Program-made: the position numbers and the translations under genes
In this document: one piece after another, positions 6,097-7,498 of the stretch
Layout of the letters: the number at the start of each line of letters is the position of its first letter
How positions within the stretch are numbered: the first letter of the stretch is position 1
Origin: an uncultured Chthoniobacterales bacterium
GTDB lineage: Bacteria > Verrucomicrobiota > Verrucomicrobiia > Chthoniobacterales > UBA10450
DNA: 7,498 bases
Direction: 5' to 3'
NCBI GenBank assembly: GCA_955652255.1
Contig: CATPAW010000029.1
Location: 1-7,498 of the forward strand
The notes under the pieces: model-generated
Database searches by the model: none
What the model was told of the DNA's origin: nothing
What the model saw: the letters and a program-made list of their open reading frames with translations, nothing else

Positions 6097-7017
6097 ATGA
6101 TCACGAGTAAAATTATCAGATTTGTAGCGGGCATCGGGTTTCTCGCCGTGGCCGTCTTAGCACCGGCGAAAGAGAAAGAGAAAGAGAAAGCAGGCGCTGG
6201 AATGGGCGAGTACAACAAGGGGAATCAGCTTTTTGAACAAAAGCAATACGATCTGGCGATCGCGGAATTTACGGCGGCGATTGAAGCAAATGGGAAGCAG
6301 CCGGCATATTATGAAAATCGCGGCTTCGCCTATTTGGCGCGGCAAAGAACTCAGGAAGCGTGGGACGATTTTTCCAAAGCGATCGAGCTCGCCCCAAACG
6401 ATGAGCGCGCCTACATCGGGCGCGCGCAAGCCTTGCTCCAGGACAAGCAGTACCAGGAGACGCTGGCCGATCTCGACAAGGCGATTCAACTCAAGCCTGA
6501 CGACGGGGCCGCTTACAAATTCCATGGCTTTGCCGCGATCGGTCTAAGCCAGTGGGACAAGGCGGTCGCGGATTTTACAACCGCGATCCAAAAAAATCCG
6601 ACCGACCCGCAACTTTACGATCGGCGCGCCTGGGCGAACCGGAATCTGAAAAATTATGACGCGGCCCTCGCCGATTACACGTTGATGATCGAGAAAAATC
6701 CGAGCGACCCTGAGCCGCTGGTGAAGCGGGGCGCGACTTATGTGTCGATGACTCAGTACGAGAAGGGGATCGCTGATTACCAAGCCGCTTTAAAACTAAA
6801 GCCGGATGATTACGACACCGTGCAGCGGCTGCAATACGCCCAAGGAATACTGGCGGCGAAGAATGCTCCGCCGCCCACGCCGACACCCAAAGAGGAGCCG
6901 GGTTTGCTTACCCCGTTAAACATCGGGATCGCGTTCGCGGTGCTGATTATTATCGCAGTAGTGGTGCGCCTCGTGACGCGAGGAAAGCCCGAAGTTACCA
7001 GCGGAAGAATTCAATAA
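6097..7017 (+). CDS. Exported, membrane-anchored TPR protein (six tetratricopeptide repeats)
   Basis: The 306-residue protein starts with a signal peptide (residues 1-24: basic ITSKIIR, hydrophobic core, APA before the likely cut). A charged KEKEKEK segment follows. Six gapless 34-residue TPRs then run at about 36-69, 70-103, 104-137, 138-171, 172-205 and 206-239, each with the A-x-x-D/E-F/Y-x-x-A-I-x-x-x-P pattern. A Pro/Thr linker (258-268, PPPTPTPKEEP) leads to a transmembrane helix (about 273-292, NIGIAFAVLIIIAVVV) and a short basic tail. The inferred topology is a periplasmic TPR scaffold held in the inner membrane by its C-terminus. TPRs bind partner proteins; no catalytic domain is present and the partner is unknown. 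The gene stands alone between the divergent permease and the tRNA-tuf unit. It is not a member I can name. Confidence 0.88.
   Translation: MITSKIIRFVAGIGFLAVAVLAPAKEKEKEKAGAGMGEYNKGNQLFEQKQYDLAIAEFTAAIEANGKQPAYYENRGFAYLARQRTQEAWDDFSKAIELAPNDERAYIGRAQALLQDKQYQETLADLDKAIQLKPDDGAAYKFHGFAAIGLSQWDKAVADFTTAIQKNPTDPQLYDRRAWANRNLKNYDAALADYTLMIEKNPSDPEPLVKRGATYVSMTQYEKGIADYQAALKLKPDDYDTVQRLQYAQGILAAKNAPPPTPTPKEEPGLLTPLNIGIAFAVLIIIAVVVRLVTRGKPEVTSGRIQ
6168..6190 (+). repeat. GAAAGA hexanucleotide tandem repeat in the TPR gene
   Basis: Three complete GAAAGA units and a five-base partial unit run in tandem and encode alternating Lys and Glu just after the predicted signal cleavage site. Because the unit is six bases, gain or loss of copies would change linker length without shifting the frame. 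Confidence 0.75.
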
Positions 7018-7041
7018 GCGGCGCATGGAGAAGAAATCCCT

Positions 7042-7069
7042 TTGACACCCAAAAGTGCGCTGTTAGCTT
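7042..7069 (+). promoter_or_regulatory. Predicted sigma-70 promoter of the tRNA-Thr/tuf transcript
   Basis: A perfect TTGACA -35 (7042-7047) is followed after 16 bases by TAGCTT (7064-7069), preceded by TG at 7061-7062 region. The -10 is poor (three of six), but the position just before a tRNA and tuf, and the consensus -35, make this the best promoter in the window. Transcription would begin near 7076. Confidence 0.55.
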
Positions 7070-7224
7070 GCGGATGCTTTTTGCGAGAACGAGGCGGTCC
7101 CATGGTCGTTCAAATTGCAAAGTTTGACGCGGCTTTGGGACTTTTGGCTCTCTGGTGAGAAGCAAAACCGGTTCGGCGTGTGCTCGAAAACGAGAACGCG
7201 ACGAGCATCGATTGACGAAGAGCG
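7070..7224 (+). other. Leader between the predicted promoter and tRNA-Thr
   Basis: About 155 bases with no plausible gene. TGCTCG (7181-7186) can pair with CGAGCA (7202-7207), and the inner CTCG of that same segment can pair with CGAG at 7191-7194, so two small exclusive hairpins are possible. I see no recognisable riboswitch, second tRNA or upstream ORF. Confidence 0.4.
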
Positions 7225-7300
<76 letters not shown>

Positions 7301-7358
7301 GAGTGAGCTTGCGATCGGAAGTGAAAGTTTAAATTGAAAGACGCAGTTTAGTTAAAAC

Positions 7359-7363
7359 AGGAG
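7359..7363 (+). promoter_or_regulatory. Ribosome binding site of tuf
   Basis: AGGAG lies seven bases before the tuf ATG at 7371, as expected for a very highly translated gene. Confidence 0.8.
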
Positions 7364-7370
7364 AATTGAA

Positions 7371-7498
7371 ATGGCTAAGGAAGCATTTAAACGCGACAAG
7401 CCGCACGTGAATGTCGGCACGATCGGTCACGTGGACCATGGCAAAACCACCCTCACCGCCGCGATCACCAGCGTGCTGGCTAAAAAAGGCATGGCCGA
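7371..7498 (+). CDS. tuf: Elongation factor Tu (N-terminus only; continues beyond window)
   Basis: EF-Tu is the GTPase that carries aminoacyl-tRNA to the ribosomal A site. The 42 complete codons visible read as the canonical start: MAKEAFKRDKPHVNVGTIGH, then VDHGKTTLTAAIT. The P-loop G19-H-V-D-H-G-K25-T26 of the GTP-binding domain is intact. The full protein is normally about 395 residues, so around 90% lies outside the window. The strong ribosome binding site and the upstream tRNA-Thr support the start and a shared transcript. In many bacteria this position is followed by tRNA-Trp, secE, nusG and ribosomal protein genes; that cannot be seen here. Confidence 0.98.
   Translation, partial: MAKEAFKRDKPHVNVGTIGHVDHGKTTLTAAITSVLAKKGMA

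Noticed and set aside
7124..7152. Second promoter (TTGACG at 7124-7129) before tRNA-Thr
   Set aside because: No acceptable -10 hexamer lies 16-18 bases downstream.

Overview
This 7.5 kb window looks like ordinary chromosome from a free-living Gram-negative bacterium with moderately high GC. The likeliest group is Verrucomicrobiota, possibly the Chthoniobacterales (Spartobacteria). That guess is an inference: it rests on weak Shine-Dalgarno sequences, the gene mix, and palindromic intergenic repeats of a style I associate with those genomes. Nothing in the window settles the taxonomy.

Layout from left to right. (1) At 1-1236 on the minus strand is the N-terminal two thirds or so of an exported DUF885 protein; it reaches the HEAYPGH motif and then runs off the window edge. 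(2) About 255 bases of shared 5' region separate it from a divergent S41 carboxy-terminal processing protease (ctpA type) at 1492-2793. (3) tsaD, the tRNA t6A37 synthesis enzyme, follows at 2899-3954 on the same strand. (4) An ispA-type short-chain polyprenyl diphosphate synthase (4058-4939) and a 10-TM EamA/DMT permease (5040-6008) lie on the minus strand, with ispA convergent to tsaD. (5) Divergent from the permease is a secreted, C-terminally anchored protein with six TPRs (6097-7017). (6) A well-formed TTGACA promoter element then precedes a 155-base leader, tRNA-Thr(GGU), and the first 42 codons of tuf (EF-Tu). This tRNA-Thr/tuf pairing resembles the thrT-tufB arrangement of E. coli.

The genes are mostly unrelated housekeeping functions: periplasmic proteolysis, tRNA modification, isoprenoid supply, transport and translation. 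One real functional link exists: tRNA-Thr(GGU) carries A37 and is in the class of tRNAs that TsaD modifies.

The unusual part is 2811-5003. Four different palindromic elements sit in or against the genes here. One imperfect inverted repeat contains the tsaD start codon. One GC-rich palindrome lies in frame inside tsaD. One perfect 23-bp inverted repeat contains the tsaD stop codon and ends one base from the ispA stop codon. One perfect 17-bp inverted repeat lies just upstream of the ispA start. I see no CRISPR array, phage, transposase, defence system or biosynthetic cluster. The best candidate for something under-described is this colonisation of an essential gene and its borders by small palindromic elements.
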